This document shows positions 10,728 to 24,591 of a DNA stretch of 64,000 nt, one piece after another. The number at the start of each line of letters is the position of its first letter. Within the stretch, counting starts at the first letter, position 1. The translations under genes were made by a program, and so were the position numbers. The notes under the pieces are model-generated. The model saw only the letters and a program-made list of their open reading frames with translations. It did no database searches and was not told the origin of the DNA. Source of the stretch: Uranotaenia lowii (lineage: Eukaryota > Arthropoda > Insecta > Diptera > Culicidae); assembly GCF_029784155.1 (NCBI RefSeq), contig NC_073693.1, positions 169,685,104 through 169,749,103 on the forward strand. Reading direction: 5' to 3'.

Positions 10728-11671
10728 AGGCTATGATCATTTAGTATCCGGGCACTTTATTTCGGTGATAGCTTACGTTAGAGCTCGGATATGCAAAACT
10801 TTAGCAGCGTTGTGTTGGTTATGAAAAGGACTATCTTGCCTATTTTTGCCAGATTTTTAAGTTAATGTGTGTTTGAGATATTTACGATGAAAAAAGACAT
10901 CGTAAAAATAATTTTGCACAAATTTGAGCCTTTTGCGCATTTTGCGCCTCGAAAAATCTTCATTTTCGACTTGAAAACTCATAAACTGTTGATTTTTTTC
11001 TGATTCTTTTTTGGACCGAATGGTTAAGAAGTATAAGGAACCACTCTAGAATCCACACGAAGTTCAAATCAAGCATCGGAACGGAACCCTTAATCTTAAA
11101 TATGGTAAAAAGTCTATGGTTATTGGGGATAACTGAATGCAGACCCCTTAAATAATGCAATTAATCCATTTCCGTCAGTAAAAACATGTTTTCCGACTAG
11201 TAGACACCTAGTAAATAACAAATAGTGAACAGCTACTTAGATTGCAACATGTGCAACCGGTTTTTATGCAATGTGACAGATGTGTCCTGATGGACGAAGA
11301 AATTTATGTTAAAACCGGATTTAAGAGATCAAATTTTTCGAGATGCCTACTAATGAAAAGGTTCCAACCAGATTCCAATTGCTTTTTCCAGGTGAGTTTG
11401 TGTAAAATATCATGATTTTGCAAAGGTTTTACTTCTGTGGTAAAAATAATAGATCAATACATGACTGACACAAGTGTGCAAAGATAAAAAAGAGATTTTA
11501 TGAAAAAGTAAGATTATTTCTTGAAATCATTGATAAATATATTATTTTATATTTTTATATTAAATGTCATATTAACACCTTCATTTCCCTCATAGAAAGT
11601 TTTTCAATCAAATGAATAGTTTTTAAAATACAATCGTTTGTGACTGCCCGGATACTAAATGATCATAGCCT
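10728..11671. mobile_element. TA-flanked MITE, 944 bp, with perfect 27-bp inverted ends
   Basis: The ends begin AGGCTATGATCATTTAGTAT and are exact inverted copies for 27 bases, continuing to CCGGGCA. Each is bordered by TA (10726-10727, 11672-11673). No transposase frame lies between. It was inserted into the body of retroposon E2. A Tc1/mariner-like origin is inferred from the TA duplication. Confidence 0.85.
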
Positions 11672-13294
11672 TAGGCAGGTGATGAAAAATTTGCACAAAT
11701 AGGAAGGTGATCATCTGAAAAAAAATAATTGGTGACGGAATATAGCTTAGTTCTAATTTCAATAAACGAATTCATCAAGATTGTCCGAGCAACAGATGTT
11801 GGCAAGCTAAGTATTCTCCAAGATTTCATCTTGGATATTTTGTTTTTTAGATAACATTGCAAAATATGATATTTTTTAAGTGCGATATTTTTTTTTCAAA
11901 CCTTTCAAATCCTACCTTGGTAAAAAGGGGTTTATGTTCTACTTTCTACTTTCTCTTTATCCTGATTTTTTTTCAAAAGCGAATATAGGCGCTATAACTT
12001 TGTTCATTGATTTGAAATGACAGTACACAAGAATATCAGGTTCAATATTAAACCAAAAAGTCAAACCAATTGCGTTGAGTTGAAAGTTTTTTGAAAGCTG
12101 AAAGTGAAAATTTCACTTTTTTTCGATTTTTGTTGACAAAATATGTCATTTTCTACTGCTCGAGGACTTCACATAAATGCCTCAAAAATGTTATAAAACT
12201 CTTTACAAAATCGCTACATAAAATTTGTTATATTTACCTACTTTATCACAATTACTACATATAAAATAATGCCAATTGTCTTGTTAAGTTTTTTATACCC
12301 ACCTTGAGTTTTTCGGTTGAATATGGTAGCAGCAAAATTTCGGTTTGAAAAAATTCAGTAATGGAAGTGAACATAATGGTTTTTGAATTGTAGTTTTGAT
12401 GTACTGTTGTCCAATCAACAGATAAAAATAGTTTTATTATCAAATCGGCGATTGTTTGTACGGCGTTTTGTTACTGGTGCTAAACAGAGGGGTTCCATTC
12501 ACAGACTGGCCCATTGATTAGGATAAGATTTCTGTTGATAATTTGTTCTTCGAGGCCTTGAAAAAAGTTTGAAAATTTGCAGAACATTTTGTGTCTAGTT
12601 TCATTATTGAAAAACAAGATTGTGTTTAGGGTTAAGATTTAAAGTAGGTGCTTTTGGTTGGAGAAATGGTTCGGTGACAAACTGTGTCGCGTTTAAGTTA
12701 TTTTCTGTAGAAATATGTATGTACATGTCCGGAAAGTATGAAGAGTGAAAAATGAAAGCTAATTACCGGTTTGGGTCTGTGATGGGAGAAGAGGTGGGGG
12801 TGAAAATAAGGTGACATTCTAAAATATAAATAATAAAAGTGACATTCTACATTGAAATGAGATTAAAATTTTCGTTCTCTGAGTTGCGTGACAGAGGATT
12901 CAATGAAATTGTTGTTGAAATGGAGCGATTGCTGCGATTGCAAACAATTTTTCAAAAGAGAAAAACTGTTATGTTTTTAAGCCAAGGAAATCATTCAGTC
13001 CCTACATTACATTTTCCTTTATTAACATTTTGTTCGAAATTAGTGATTGTATTGAATAATTGTCTTAAAATCAATGAAAATTCCTGGTGTGTTGGTGTGT
13101 TCGGGAAAACCGGGAAAATATCGATAATAAATAAAATAAGATTGCCACCGTCGAAGACTTTTTCCGCTAATTGCTTGGATTTCTTCAAGGCGGAAGCAGG
13201 TCGCGGAAGAAGAGGTTTTGTTCAACAAAGGAATCAAATCAGCTTAGTATTACTAAGAGCATTGATCATTTTCAATTTTATTATATAAAACAGT

Positions 13295-13631
13295 AAAATA
13301 GCTTAACTCTATTATTGGGGATTCGTGGGGGGTAGGACAGGGCATCAAACGAGCGGAAAACTGATATACAATGGATTGTGGGTTCAAGCCAGCCGGAGTA
13401 TCTCGGCAAATTTGGGATCTTGACTAGGTAACTCTGGTACCTTTCTAGGATTCTTCATTTGTTTCGCCCAGTTTGAAGGGAGTGAGATGAAACCAACCTG
13501 TCCCAAGCCAGTGGTAACGGACCCCTTGGTTGTGCTGCAAATATTGTTGATGAGTTAAGCATGAACAATATTTGAATGTGCGATCGAGACTTCCCGTACC
13601 GACTCGGGTCGAAAGACCTATCAGCCACTGG
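13295..13631 (+). repeat. Group 1 3' module (alpha), tRNA-like, interrupted copy
   Basis: This segment starts AAAATAGCTTAACTC and ends CTATCAGCCACTGG. It carries a B-box-like GGGTTCAAGCC at about 13382-13392, preceded by an A-box-like GGGCATCAAACGAGCGG. It matches 57700-58039 on the minus strand at high identity. The last 17 bases of the module plus the CATA tail lie at 18915-18940, beyond the hAT-like insertion. It is probably derived from a tRNA-headed SINE. Confidence 0.7.
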
Positions 13632-16600
13632 CAGGGGCGGTCCTAGAGTCGGCTCTTGGGGGGGGTGATTTTTCAATTTTGAAAAATCAGTCAATATTAA
13701 GGAACGTAAATATCTGGTGAAAAAAACAATCATTTGAGTGAGCGAAAGGAGAAGGGATGGGGAGGGGGGGTTTATCCCTTTATAAAACAACCAGCGAAAC
13801 AATAATAACCACTGCGAAAAAATGTTGATATTTTTCTTAGGTATACATATCTGGTATTTTAGAATTGTCACTTTAAGAGCTTTTTAAAAAAATTCTAGTT
13901 ATAAATGTAATTTTTTCAAAGAAAATAATGCATACGTTGTTGAGAGATGAACACGTAGAAAAAAAAATCAAGTTATCATTATTTTTTTCCTGAGCTTCTA
14001 AATATTAGGGCTCTGGTGTTTTATAATTTATCGGAAGTATTTTACTTCTCACCGATAAGCTCGATAAACAAACAGAACTAACGGGCACTGAATTCTTCCC
14101 TGGGGTATTTCACTGAATCGTGATTCGGAAATTTAGTATTATAATTTGCAAATTTCGAAACGCAATATATAAAATCAACACTTTAAATATAAATAAGTAG
14201 AAAAAAACAATTATCAAAATCAATTTCTAAATTCTGGAACCGAATTTTATTTGATTTGCTCTTGAATTCAAAGTTATAATTCAAAATTTTCATAATCTGT
14301 ATTACAATAAATAAATTACAAAGGAAAGTGATAGATCTTTGCTCACCTTCACATAATTACCAATTTTTTAAATAATTTTGAATTATTAGGAAAATTATGA
14401 AATGAAGCGTTAATTTTGAATGTTAATATTCTTCTTTAGTGAACAGTCTCAATCATTTGCAATTGAAATAGCCAAGCTTTCAGATTAAGAATATCAAACC
14501 TTAAGCTATATTTGAAAGCAGTATCGGTGACATCATTGCTGTAGATCTAGAAATCCAGGAGTGTTGGTTAAAAATCACTAAAAGATCATCTGACTGTTTT
14601 GCATGATAGAATGCCTTGTTGCCGAAAAAATAGTGAAATGATAAGGGGATGATTTTAATTCACAAGGTAAAAATTAAAACCGTGACAAACTGATTTTCGA
14701 AGCTTTTTTGCGTCTCAAACTCGGTTTTTGTCTGTTTTTCCCCTTCTTATTTGCTGGCATTGAGTAATTTTAAAACTTAGCAGTTCAGAGTGAAATCGAT
14801 CAATGATAATTGATGAAGTAACTAACCTGAGCAACAAAAAATATGTTAAATCTTTCCATTATCCTTTATTCATTCAACGATGCAGGCCAGAGAGAAGAAT
14901 GGTAAAAAGTATCAAATTCCCGGAAAAAAAACAATATAGATTTCGTCTAGATAATCTTTGTATTTTTCAAAATGGGGAAAGATACTTACTTCTATAATTT
15001 TTTCTCAGGGTAAATTACTCACAGTCTTTATGAAAATTGATCATTTAGTTAATATCTTTTTTTTTTTTTTTTTGATATTTTACACTTTTGCTAAAAAGAG
15101 CACAAATTTCTCCAATGAGCCTTGTATTTTCAAAATTTATACCGGAAAAAAGAGCTGATAAAATAATAAAAAATTTGCATTTAGAGCTTCTAAATAAGTT
15201 GAAATCAGTTTTCAAATTCTTTGCACTTCGGGAAATGTGAATTTTGTTTTCTTGTGTTATAGTTTTGAATGCAGATTTTGGGTTCTAGAGATGAATTTGA
15301 ATCTCTATATCCAACACCAATTCCTGAAAAAGCTGATATAAATACTTTTTTGTTCCTTTTTGTCACTAAAAACTCATAGGAAACGCAAAAGTCATTTTAC
15401 AACAAAAAGATTTATTTAAATTTAAACTCTTACTATGAATATTTTATATTCGATTTCGGTTTGGCAGTACTTAAATTTTTTTCACAGTCATCCATAATAT
15501 GAATGTTTGATGTGATACATTTTAAACAGAATTAAAAAAAAACAAATCTAAAATTTAAATTTTGATTTTGAATTTCATAATATAGGTTATTAATTTTAAG
15601 TTTATAATTTATATTTGAATGGTGGAATCTTTACTGTGATTCAGAAGCTGATTTTTTATTTTGCCATTGAAGGCAATAAATGTATGATGAAAGCAGAACA
15701 AATATTTCAAGTTTTTCAGTGTTATAACCATTTTCACCCCCCTATATGACTTTTTCAAATTTTTCATTTCATTAAAATTCAAATCAAAATCAAGAATTCA
15801 GAAGCTCTAAATTTGAAGCAAATATCAAAATTTGTTGCGATTTGCTCGTGTTAATTGAGGCATATGAGGGAAGTTAGTGACAATTTAGAAATAAGTTGTC
15901 TCAACATTTTATTAATAGCAAATTCCAAATCAACACTCAACAACACACTTTTGTTGAGAAACTTATCAACAAAAGTTATTTGGTATAATTCAGTCCAGGG
16001 AATCCTAAGTTAGAGCTGTTTGAGTTTGATGGACCGACTTTTTTCAATATTGAGCCTTTTAAAGTGATAAATAAACTTTTTTGTTGAATAAACAACCCCA
16101 CGGAGTGGAAAATTTTTAAAATTGTAAAGCACATCTACTAAGAAAAGTTTCAACTTTTTATAGAAATTCGAGCTTTTACGGGTATTGAGTTTTCTGGAAA
16201 CACTGTTTGATAGTTGTCATGAGTTTGCAAGCCTTAGAAAATTTTACGATTTTTACGTGATATACATCAATTCAAATTGTGAAATTATCATAGATCGATG
16301 AGCCTAGTACTAGTGCGACCGTGCATCATAAAATTTTCAAAGTGAAGTTACGAGAAAGTCGAAAATTTAGTTTTTTAATCATTTGATTTTCTGGTCTTCG
16401 GATGACCCATACAAGGGAGAGAGTGGAGTGAAGTGGAGGTGGTTTAGTGAAATAGTTAGCTTAACTGAAATGCAGAGTGCGGTAGTGTCTCAATAAAGCT
16501 CCGTATTCCGGTGCGTTACCATCCGTCGCCGCCGAGATGAACATACCCTTTTCCCGAAAGAGCGGATTACCTGAGCACCCAATCCAAGCTAAGTATAAAT

Positions 16601-17076
16601 TTGATTAAGTTAAAATCTTTAATATGGGCAAATTTTCCTATTAATTATGTGGAATAATGTTTCTGTTTGGCAGATAGATTGGCTTACAACAATTTTTTCA
16701 GCTTGCATGCAACATTGTTAGAAATAATGAACGAAAGCTCGTTTCCAATTCACGAAGATGTAAGCTTTTAAAGTTATCCACGTCCAGTAAGCTTGAAGAA
16801 TCCTTCGTTCAGTAAAAGCTAACAACTTTATTAGGTGGTTGCCAAATTCACAGTGAAAACTATGTTTAATACTGTTGTAGGAAAATTTAGTTTAATAACA
16901 ATGTTCAATGATGTGCATGTCGACAAGTGAACTTTAAAACGTTATTCATGCACCTATATCCCAAGTGACCGAAATTTGTTGTAATATGTAAGTGACAGAT
17001 TTTAATGAAAGGGTTAGCATGTTGTAAAGCATGATTATCGCCGACATGTAAAGATAGCAAGTGAACATGGAAATTA

Positions 17077-17253
<177 letters not shown>

Positions 17254-18379
17254 CTGCTTTTTCTGAGACATTTTACAAACAGGAATGATTTATTTTTATT
17301 TATCTTAACCAATAGCTTTAATTTTTAGTTTGAAACGTATCACTACAAGTGATACTTAGTTATCTAAAATCCAGAAAAATTGTCGCTTCGCTTACGATCT
17401 CAGGTTCATTCAAATTCTCAAATTCAAGTTTAAAAACATTATGAAAAGAAAAGATAATTTGACGTGTTCTTTACTAATTGTTGATAGCAAACTCAAGCTT
17501 GTACCCAAGCTAATCAAAATCTCTTATATTAGAAATGGAGTGTTTTTAGTTATTATTAATAAAAAGTTTATAATATTTTAATTACCAAATAACTTAATTT
17601 CACGACATCTTCAACTTCTTGTCAGTAATTTATTTTTTTCTATTTTCAAATGTTTTTTTTATTCATATTTGAATGATAACTTTGCATTTTTATTTATTTT
17701 TGAATCGTCTATTTTATCATTTATTCAAATGTTTATTTGAAATTTCAGTCATATCGTTTGCAAAAAGGGTTATTCAAGTAAAAAAATAAGAATTATTTTA
17801 AATTATTATGATTTTTTATTATTATTATTATTATTTTTTCTTAGAATTCTTACATTACATTACTTTGAAGATAGTATTTCAAACGTATTCTAAAATAATT
17901 TAGAGAAAAAGGTCTGGTACATGCATGAAACCACATTTCTAACTTTGAGACAAATATTGATAGAGCATCGAAGAATTGAAGAATCGTTTGTACGTTTGGT
18001 ACGTGAAAGTCAATCTTTTCTTTGAGAATATTTTGCCGATACGTAAAAAATATGCTTGGTAGTCAAAAATTCCCAATTGAGTTTTTCAAACGAATTTTTA
18101 TTAATACAGGGTTATAGGGAACAATATTAAGCAAAATCATTAAAGAATATAAATTTTAAGTAAGGGATACAAGATATTTAATATATACGAAAAATGTTAA
18201 CTAGATTATTATTTATTAATAACTTTCAACTCTCTTAAATTGTCACTAGTAATAATTATCGCCTTCAAGGTAGTAGGACATTAAGATACTAAAAAAAGAT
18301 CACACTTGTCAAAAGTGTCTCCAGATCATATCCTATCATCCAAACCTCCAAACCAAAATTATTTGCTAGAATGCAGAGG

Positions 18380-18815
18380 TGACCTCGGTTCTAAAGCACA
18401 AAATTTATCTTTCATCCTTTTCTCTCTTTCAACCTATCTATTGACTACTAGGACGTGGCCGGCGCCGTTATTGATGTGAAAAGAGAGAGCATCAGTTTTG
18501 TTTACTGTGAATGTGCTGTCAATCCCAGACGCAATTCTTTTGACCTTTGGGCAAAATTGATGGCCTCGGTCAATCACGGAGTAGCAACCATTGGCGATGT
18601 GGAATTCGTTCTACTGAGCCACGCCTGCGATTATGGAATTCGAAATGCAATTAAATTAATTGCCATGAAAATAAAGAATGATTATTAAATACACTGAAAA
18701 AGTCGAACGGAATTCATTAATTTTGATTAATTACTTAAAACTATGAACAAAGCATTTCGGGTTCAATAATTAAAGGTGGATGTGAGTAGTCAATCAAGCT
18801 AAGCTAAGCTAAGCT
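18380..18815 (+). repeat. Group 2 3' module (beta), intact copy
   Basis: The module runs from about CGGTTCTAAAGCA to the AAGCT tail. It includes GACTACTAGGACGTGGCCGG, GTCAATCACGGAGTAGCAAC, TTTCGGGTTCAATAATT and the terminal core GATGTGAGTAGTCA (18779-18792). Two inverted copies occur in the window. A B-box-like GGGTTCAAT sits near the 3' end but no matching A-box was clear. Confidence 0.8.
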
Positions 18816-18989
18816 AAATTCGAGCTTTTACGGGTATTTTGTAACGGATTTTTGCCGCTTGGGGGGGGTGATCACCCCGATCACCCCCCCCATAGGACCG
18901 CGCATGGCCACTGGTGGGTTCTTATACATACATACATACAAACATAAAATTTACGGGCGTGTTGCCAAAAACGAACGGGTCTGTACTAC

Positions 18990-20270
18990 TAAATGAGGTA
19001 ATAAAAATGCTGTGAAAAAGATCAGAATAAGAGTTAACCGCAATAATATTTGACAGGATAAAGAAAATGCTGAAACAAAATAAAAATGTAGTGTTTAAAT
19101 GAGAAGATTGAACCTACGTACAAAAATGAAAGCAATCATATTATTATTTTCAAATTGTATCAAAGCTTGGTCTTCTTCAGATAAAAAATGAAAAAAAAAA
19201 CAAACAATAAACAGTTTTCCTGGATAATAATCCGAGAATTAACGAAGACTCTTTATATTTTGTTTGTATATTGAATAAAGCTGAACTGTAGATAAGTTTG
19301 GCTTAGTTCATTACTTAACACATACTCCTTAGATCGCCGAACCTGAAAATAAAACAATTTTAACAAATTCAACTGCTTTGAGCAGTTTTTGGTAACATTT
19401 ATATTCACCACTGTAACACTGTAATGAAAGAAAAGTTTTGAAAATATTCCTATAAATTTGTTGGTGAAATAATTTAAAGAATATTTTTAGCTGGAAAAAT
19501 TATAATTGAAAGCTAAAAAATACTTCGAACTTTGAACAAATATTTCAATATATGATTATTTAAATGATTCAATTAGCAAATAAATGATAAATTGAAAATG
19601 ATAATGATCATGGTAAAATTAACAAAATGTAATATAAACAGTTTAATGGTATTAAGTTATGAGAGTCTATATCATTTTTCTCAGTTATCAATGATTATCG
19701 AGTACAACCTTTGTATATTTAGGGCGAAAATAAAACGCCTAAAAGTATGTAAAATACCAAGCCATAATAAGCTGAAATAGCTTGTTTGGAAGAAGTTTTG
19801 AAACGTTTTCCATGCATCAAAATTTGCATTCAAGTTATCAAGTTAGAAATCTAGCTAAATCCCAATTACTTTTTTGCTGGCTTTATGAAATGATAATTAT
19901 TATTGAAATGACTTTAACAGAACAGAAAGAAAATTTTTATCCACTTATCTTGTGATCCGATTCCTATGAATACTCGTGCTGCTCGATTGCAGCTTTGGAT
20001 TATTGGATTTTTTCCAGGGCGTAGCACCAGTCCTCTTCATACAATTATTTTATTTTCATTTCGATGTACCCTGCGATCCTTTCGATGAAACTTCACATTT
20101 TTAACACATAAATCTTAAAAGTGATTCACTTGGAACTGAAATTTTCTCATTTAAATCCTTTTTCAACATTTATTTTAATTAAAAAAGTATCTCCGCAAAA
20201 CAGCTAAGGAGCTTGATTCCAGCAGGGTTGCCAAACTTCCTCCTCTCAAAATAAAATTATAAAATCATTG
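18990..20270. other. AT-rich intergenic sequence, nothing recognised
   Basis: No gene or repeat boundary was recognised here. Open frames are short and of low complexity. Confidence 0.5.
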
Positions 20271-20272
20271 AT

Positions 20273-21018
20273 TGACATATCTGAATTGGGGCGAATTGTG
20301 CGTAAAACCACGTGTTTTACGCTCATATTTTGAATGCTGGTAACTTTTGAGAAAACCGGAATATCAAAACTTAATGTCATAGTTTATATTTGCTGACTCC
20401 CAAATTACCATAAGAATGCATAATTATAACAAATTTCGTTCTTGTTCAAGTTTGAAAGGTGCACCAATATTCGATTCGTAAAAATCATCAACCGCCATTT
20501 TTGCCGCGATGTCGGTCAAGAAATTTAATTTCATTGCCTACCTGAAGGCGTTTTACCTATACGGATATAACAAAATTATTTTGAAAAGCGAAACATTCGA
20601 TAAGTTTAGTAATAACAAATGATCCTTTGTCAAAGTATGATTGGTTACAAACATACGATGAACATGTTATTAAAATTTGATGTTTCAATAAGCATATTCC
20701 GTAGTATCATTTCTGACCAACTTTTCGATATGGTGCGTTCTGTTAAGTTGTTTTGGCGTTCTACCCCACCGTGTATTTTCTAGCTGTTTTCAGTTTTTTA
20801 CAAAAATATCATCGAAATTGAGTTTTTATCATTTGTTTTCTTTGTAGTCAGACGTAAATCAGCTATTTTAATCGTAAACGTGCAATTTGTTTCTTAAATG
20901 ATTGTTAGCGCTGTAAATTCCTGTATTTTCCTTTTTTATAGGAATTTAACCCATTAAGGTCATTCTTCCTCGAAATCGCTGTAAATAGCGTTTGATGCGT
21001 TCTGTCTAGTTTTCCCCT
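20273..21018. mobile_element. MITE M, copy 1 (one end intact)
   Basis: The right end (TGATGCGTTCTGTCTAGTTT then TCCCCT) matches, in the same orientation, one end of the fuller copy at 53424-54494, and the body shares ACCACGTGTTTTACGCTCAT and TTTGGCGTTCT. The left end has diverged or is truncated. It contains the 58-bp insertion at 20919-20976. No coding content. Confidence 0.7.
20919..20976 (-). mobile_element. Minute 3'-end retroposon, second copy (58 bp)
   Basis: This is the minus-strand counterpart of the insertion at 7951-8011, identical over 46 bases (20926-20971). It is flanked by CGCTGTAAAT at 20909-20918 and 20977-20986. The paralogous MITE copy has the uninterrupted target once at 54444-54453, which confirms the insertion. 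Its tail is AAAAAAGGAAAATACAGGA rather than a clean poly-A. Confidence 0.8.
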
Positions 21019-21029
21019 AACATTCAACG

Positions 21030-23160
21030 CGAATTGCTTTTTTGATCTAACATACTTAAGACAAAAACAGCTCCCGGCACTGATGACCGTTCCTGTCAAA
21101 CCCTCAACAACATCGGAAGCTTGTTTGTTTTACTTTCCCCACATCTGACAATGGAAGCGTATCAAATTGAGATGTAAAGGTATTCCTATCCCAGGATAAA
21201 ATAAAGTAACAAAAACGAACACCCAAGACGTATGAACCCAAACTGACCGTTTCTATTTATGCAGCAACTAATGAAACCCATCAAACGGTAAGAAACTTTT
21301 AAGCAAATGCTGTTTTTAGATCGAAAAAAAATATTTATTAGACAAATTTCTCGTTCGGAAGACATCTGCCCGATGCTTCAATCATTCAGGTGCAAACGTC
21401 TCCGGATGAAATTTTACATCGCCAACTCCTAGTTTTTGTCGGTTGCCAGAAAAACAATCTTCGGCTCATCCCGGAAAAGGAAATCTATCCCATCTACCTA
21501 TGAGAAAGTGTTCTTCATCTTCAGCCCCGTATGGATAACAGATAGTTTCAAGAACTTTTCCTATCAAAATATTATTTTCAGACGGAAGTAAAACGAATCG
21601 AGCGCATGCAAATGTTTCGACAAATCGCACACAAGCTGTAAGACATCCATATTTGACAGTTGAAAAATATTTTCGTTTCCATGTAGCCGATTTTCTTTGA
21701 GAAATTGACAGGTGATACGTAGTGAATCCGGGTTGTGGGCCTATGATTCGTTTTGGTTTTTTGTGTTTGATTAAATTACATCTTCTGAAAAATCAATTTC
21801 CAGATCAGGATTTCTTTTTCTTCTAGTAAAGAAATTCTAAAAATTGTTTCGGCTATGTTAGCATGTTTTTATTAGAGCTGGTTCAGATTTATTAATCAAT
21901 TTATCTTAAGAAAAATTCTTTCAAAGTTTTTTTAGGGTGATTAAAAAATCATTCACCTATGAGGAATGATAAGTTTTATTCAAAACACACCCAAATACTT
22001 GAGTAAAAGGCGGCACGAAGAATTCCCTAGATTTTTACGAAGCAGTTAGATGTTTGTTTTTTGCACCTGGAGCTTTCAAGACCCAAGTATGCAAACAATA
22101 ATAAAGAATGCTGCTTCCAAGCGGGATTGGATTTCTTGTTTCTCTAGATCACATAATTTTTACAAACAGTTTAGAAACCTATTTTTGTGTTTTAAAATTT
22201 TTGTTTATTATTCAAGAAAAATGAACCTACATGATTTTTATCAACCGAAACACATTTGGCTATTCACCTTGGCGGGTTTTCAAGCGAATTGGGAGCGCGC
22301 ACCTGTCAACGGCATATCAATAACAGGCTTCGGTTCCGATACTCTCGAGTGAAAGGTAATTTTCATTAAATCTCTGGAAATAATCTCGTCTGACCCCGCG
22401 GGCTGAGCAAAAAGGTTGATATGGATGTGCAGATCACATACATCCACACATACACCGACAAGCACACGTACACAGATATTGGCATGAGACATGGGCTTAT
22501 TTCAGAGCAGCTCGAAACCACCGAATCGAAATGCCGACGAAACCGATCTAAATCGTAAAACTGATTTCAATCTAGCATTTCAGCAAAGCGACACTTCAAA
22601 TGGAAATTTCTCCTGTCAATTTTTTTCGCAATGCTTTTTCGCGCAATTTCTGCGGACCCCAATGTGGGTGGAGCGAATGCGGGGGAGGGTTATCCTATAT
22701 CGCTTTCCAGTATCCCATTTCATCATTTCATAATTTAAATAGTTTTAGAGATTCATCTCACCCAGTTCACCCAGCTTTTTCCGCTCCTTTTCGGACTCAT
22801 CTATATAGACCGTGGACTACAAAAAAAAAAAAAAACTACCCAAATGGAAATGTGTCCCCGGTGTTCCCTGTTCTCTTTCCTTCACGACTTCACAGGTCAT
22901 CCGGTGTGGGTTCAGGTTTAATAGATTCCGGTGGGTGGACCCATCCAAAATATTCAAACTACAGTTTCCGGTGCACACTCCCGAAACAAACACCCTGTTT
23001 CCCGATCCCTCGTCATAAACCTTCCACCCCTCGCCAAAATGGCGCAAAGATCCCGAATCCACGGTTCCGGGACACGCCAGCGCATCCAGTCAACCACCTA
23101 TCGAGCCAGCCGGCCACTCCGGAATCGAAGCACGACGGCGGGTGTAAACATGTATTTGAC

Positions 23161-23249
<89 letters not shown>

Positions 23250-24580
23250 TGGTGAATTATGACTGAAAAATATTTCCTAACCCTGTCGCTATTCTTCACA
23301 CCTCTGCTTCGTCCGCCCGGGATCATCGCTAGCTAGCTACTCTGGTCGAGGATGATACCCACGTGGCATGTGGCCCCGAAAAAAAAAGTTGGCAAACCGC
23401 GCATTTCGTGGCATCCGACTCCTTTGGCAAGCTTCCGTTCGAATGTGAAACTTTCCGAAATTGTATTTCGGCAGCCCTGTGCTTTGAGCCCATCGAAATG
23501 AAATCAAATTTTGGCATCATGTTTTTTAAATATCCATTCACCTGGAAAGGATGTTATTCTGGAAAATTTACTAGCTCTGGTGTGCTATTTCCAGTATGAA
23601 AGCAGAATAGTTATACAGAAAAACTAATGAAAAGAAAAATAAGTATTGTTTACTAAGCGATATTGAAAATATTGGTAATCTTGAACCAGTAATCGAAATA
23701 AATAGGAACTACAAATATCGTGTATTCAAACATTGATGATTCGTCGATGAAAGGGTTTTGCTAATTGATATTTTTGTTTTTTTTTAACACAAATAAGGGC
23801 GGAACAAATTTGAAATTCTCCTTTTGTCACAAGGAGTTGGAACATCGCGACGGCGGGGAGGGGGGGGGGGGGAGGGGGGGGGGGTAGTAAATGTTAGTTC
23901 TCTTAGAAATGGGACTGTTACGAATGCGTATATCTTTAAAACCATTCGCTTGATCTAAACACTTTCTAAGAATGAAATGAAGGTAATCTTATCATAAATT
24001 AATTGATTGATGATGGTATACACAGAAAAAAAATTTGACTTTTACGTGTCACTGAAAACTGCAACCTTTAAAAGAAATCACCTGTAATTAACAAAACCTG
24101 TAATTTTAAATTGTTTTTCTTGAAAGTTAACGAAGATTCATTTATTATTACAGCAAATGTCCTGTAAAAGTTGTACACTAAAAATTATATTTTTATTTAC
24201 TTTATTTAATTGACAAACCGAAGAAGTTTAAAAAAAATGTTTGACGGTCCCGGTGTTAGAATTTCAATGATTGTGTGTTTGCTTTAACTTAGCTGCTATC
24301 TAACTTTGAATTTTGGTTTTCGATGCTGCCTTTGAGGATGAAAGAAAGGGTAGGATGTAAAGGATTGGAATTGATGGTGGAAAATGGTAGAAGATTTGGG
24401 TTAGGATGCGATTAGGAATTTTTAAAGATCCCACACCAGGATGCACACGGTTGTGAAGACCATTTCCTGTCCTCTCCTCCCAAGAGCGTTACTTTTGTGG
24501 AAATACGGTATCTTGGGAGGTCCGTGCAGTTTGATTTGTGGTTTTGGTTGGAGGAGTAGACACAGTAGAATCACACCCCT
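21030..24580. other. Intergenic sequence with a GC-richer block near 22400-23350
   Basis: Most of this is AT-rich without recognisable genes. The block 22400-23350 is markedly less AT-rich and keeps overlapping open frames on both strands, the longest about 196 codons at 22600-23190. Its predicted protein is Pro/Ser/His-rich without a domain and has no clear splice sites. It could be a non-coding exon or regulatory DNA of a flanking gene; nothing decides this. Confidence 0.4.
23800..23885 (+). repeat. Repeat with long poly-G tract
   Basis: The phrase TTTTGTCACAAGGAGTTGGA then ACATCG leads into a nearly pure G run (about 23853-23883). A related copy at about 50128-50172 reads TTTTGTCACTCAGAGTTGGA then ACATCGGGAGGGAGAGG. 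The tracts may form G-quadruplexes on the plus strand. The repeat's full extent was not determined. Confidence 0.6.
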
Positions 24581-24591
24581 CCACTAGCCAA

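Noticed and set aside
10700..11680. Possible helitron or promoter because the same phrase occurs twice
   Set aside because: The two phrases are exact inverted repeats bordered by TA, which fits a MITE.
12839..13288. 149-codon frame in retroposon E2
   Set aside because: No reverse-transcriptase, endonuclease or gag motifs. It overlaps open frames on the opposite strand and is probably chance in a transposon body.
18455..18688. A 77-codon frame (DVKRESISFVYCECAVNPRR...) that looked like a small gene
   Set aside because: The same sequence recurs in inverted copies near 37000 and 54700 with frame-breaking changes. It is part of the beta repeat module.
22600..23190. 196-codon plus-strand frame
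   Set aside because: Low-complexity Pro/Ser/His composition, no domain, no splice context, and competing open frames on the other strand. Kept only as a GC-richer block.
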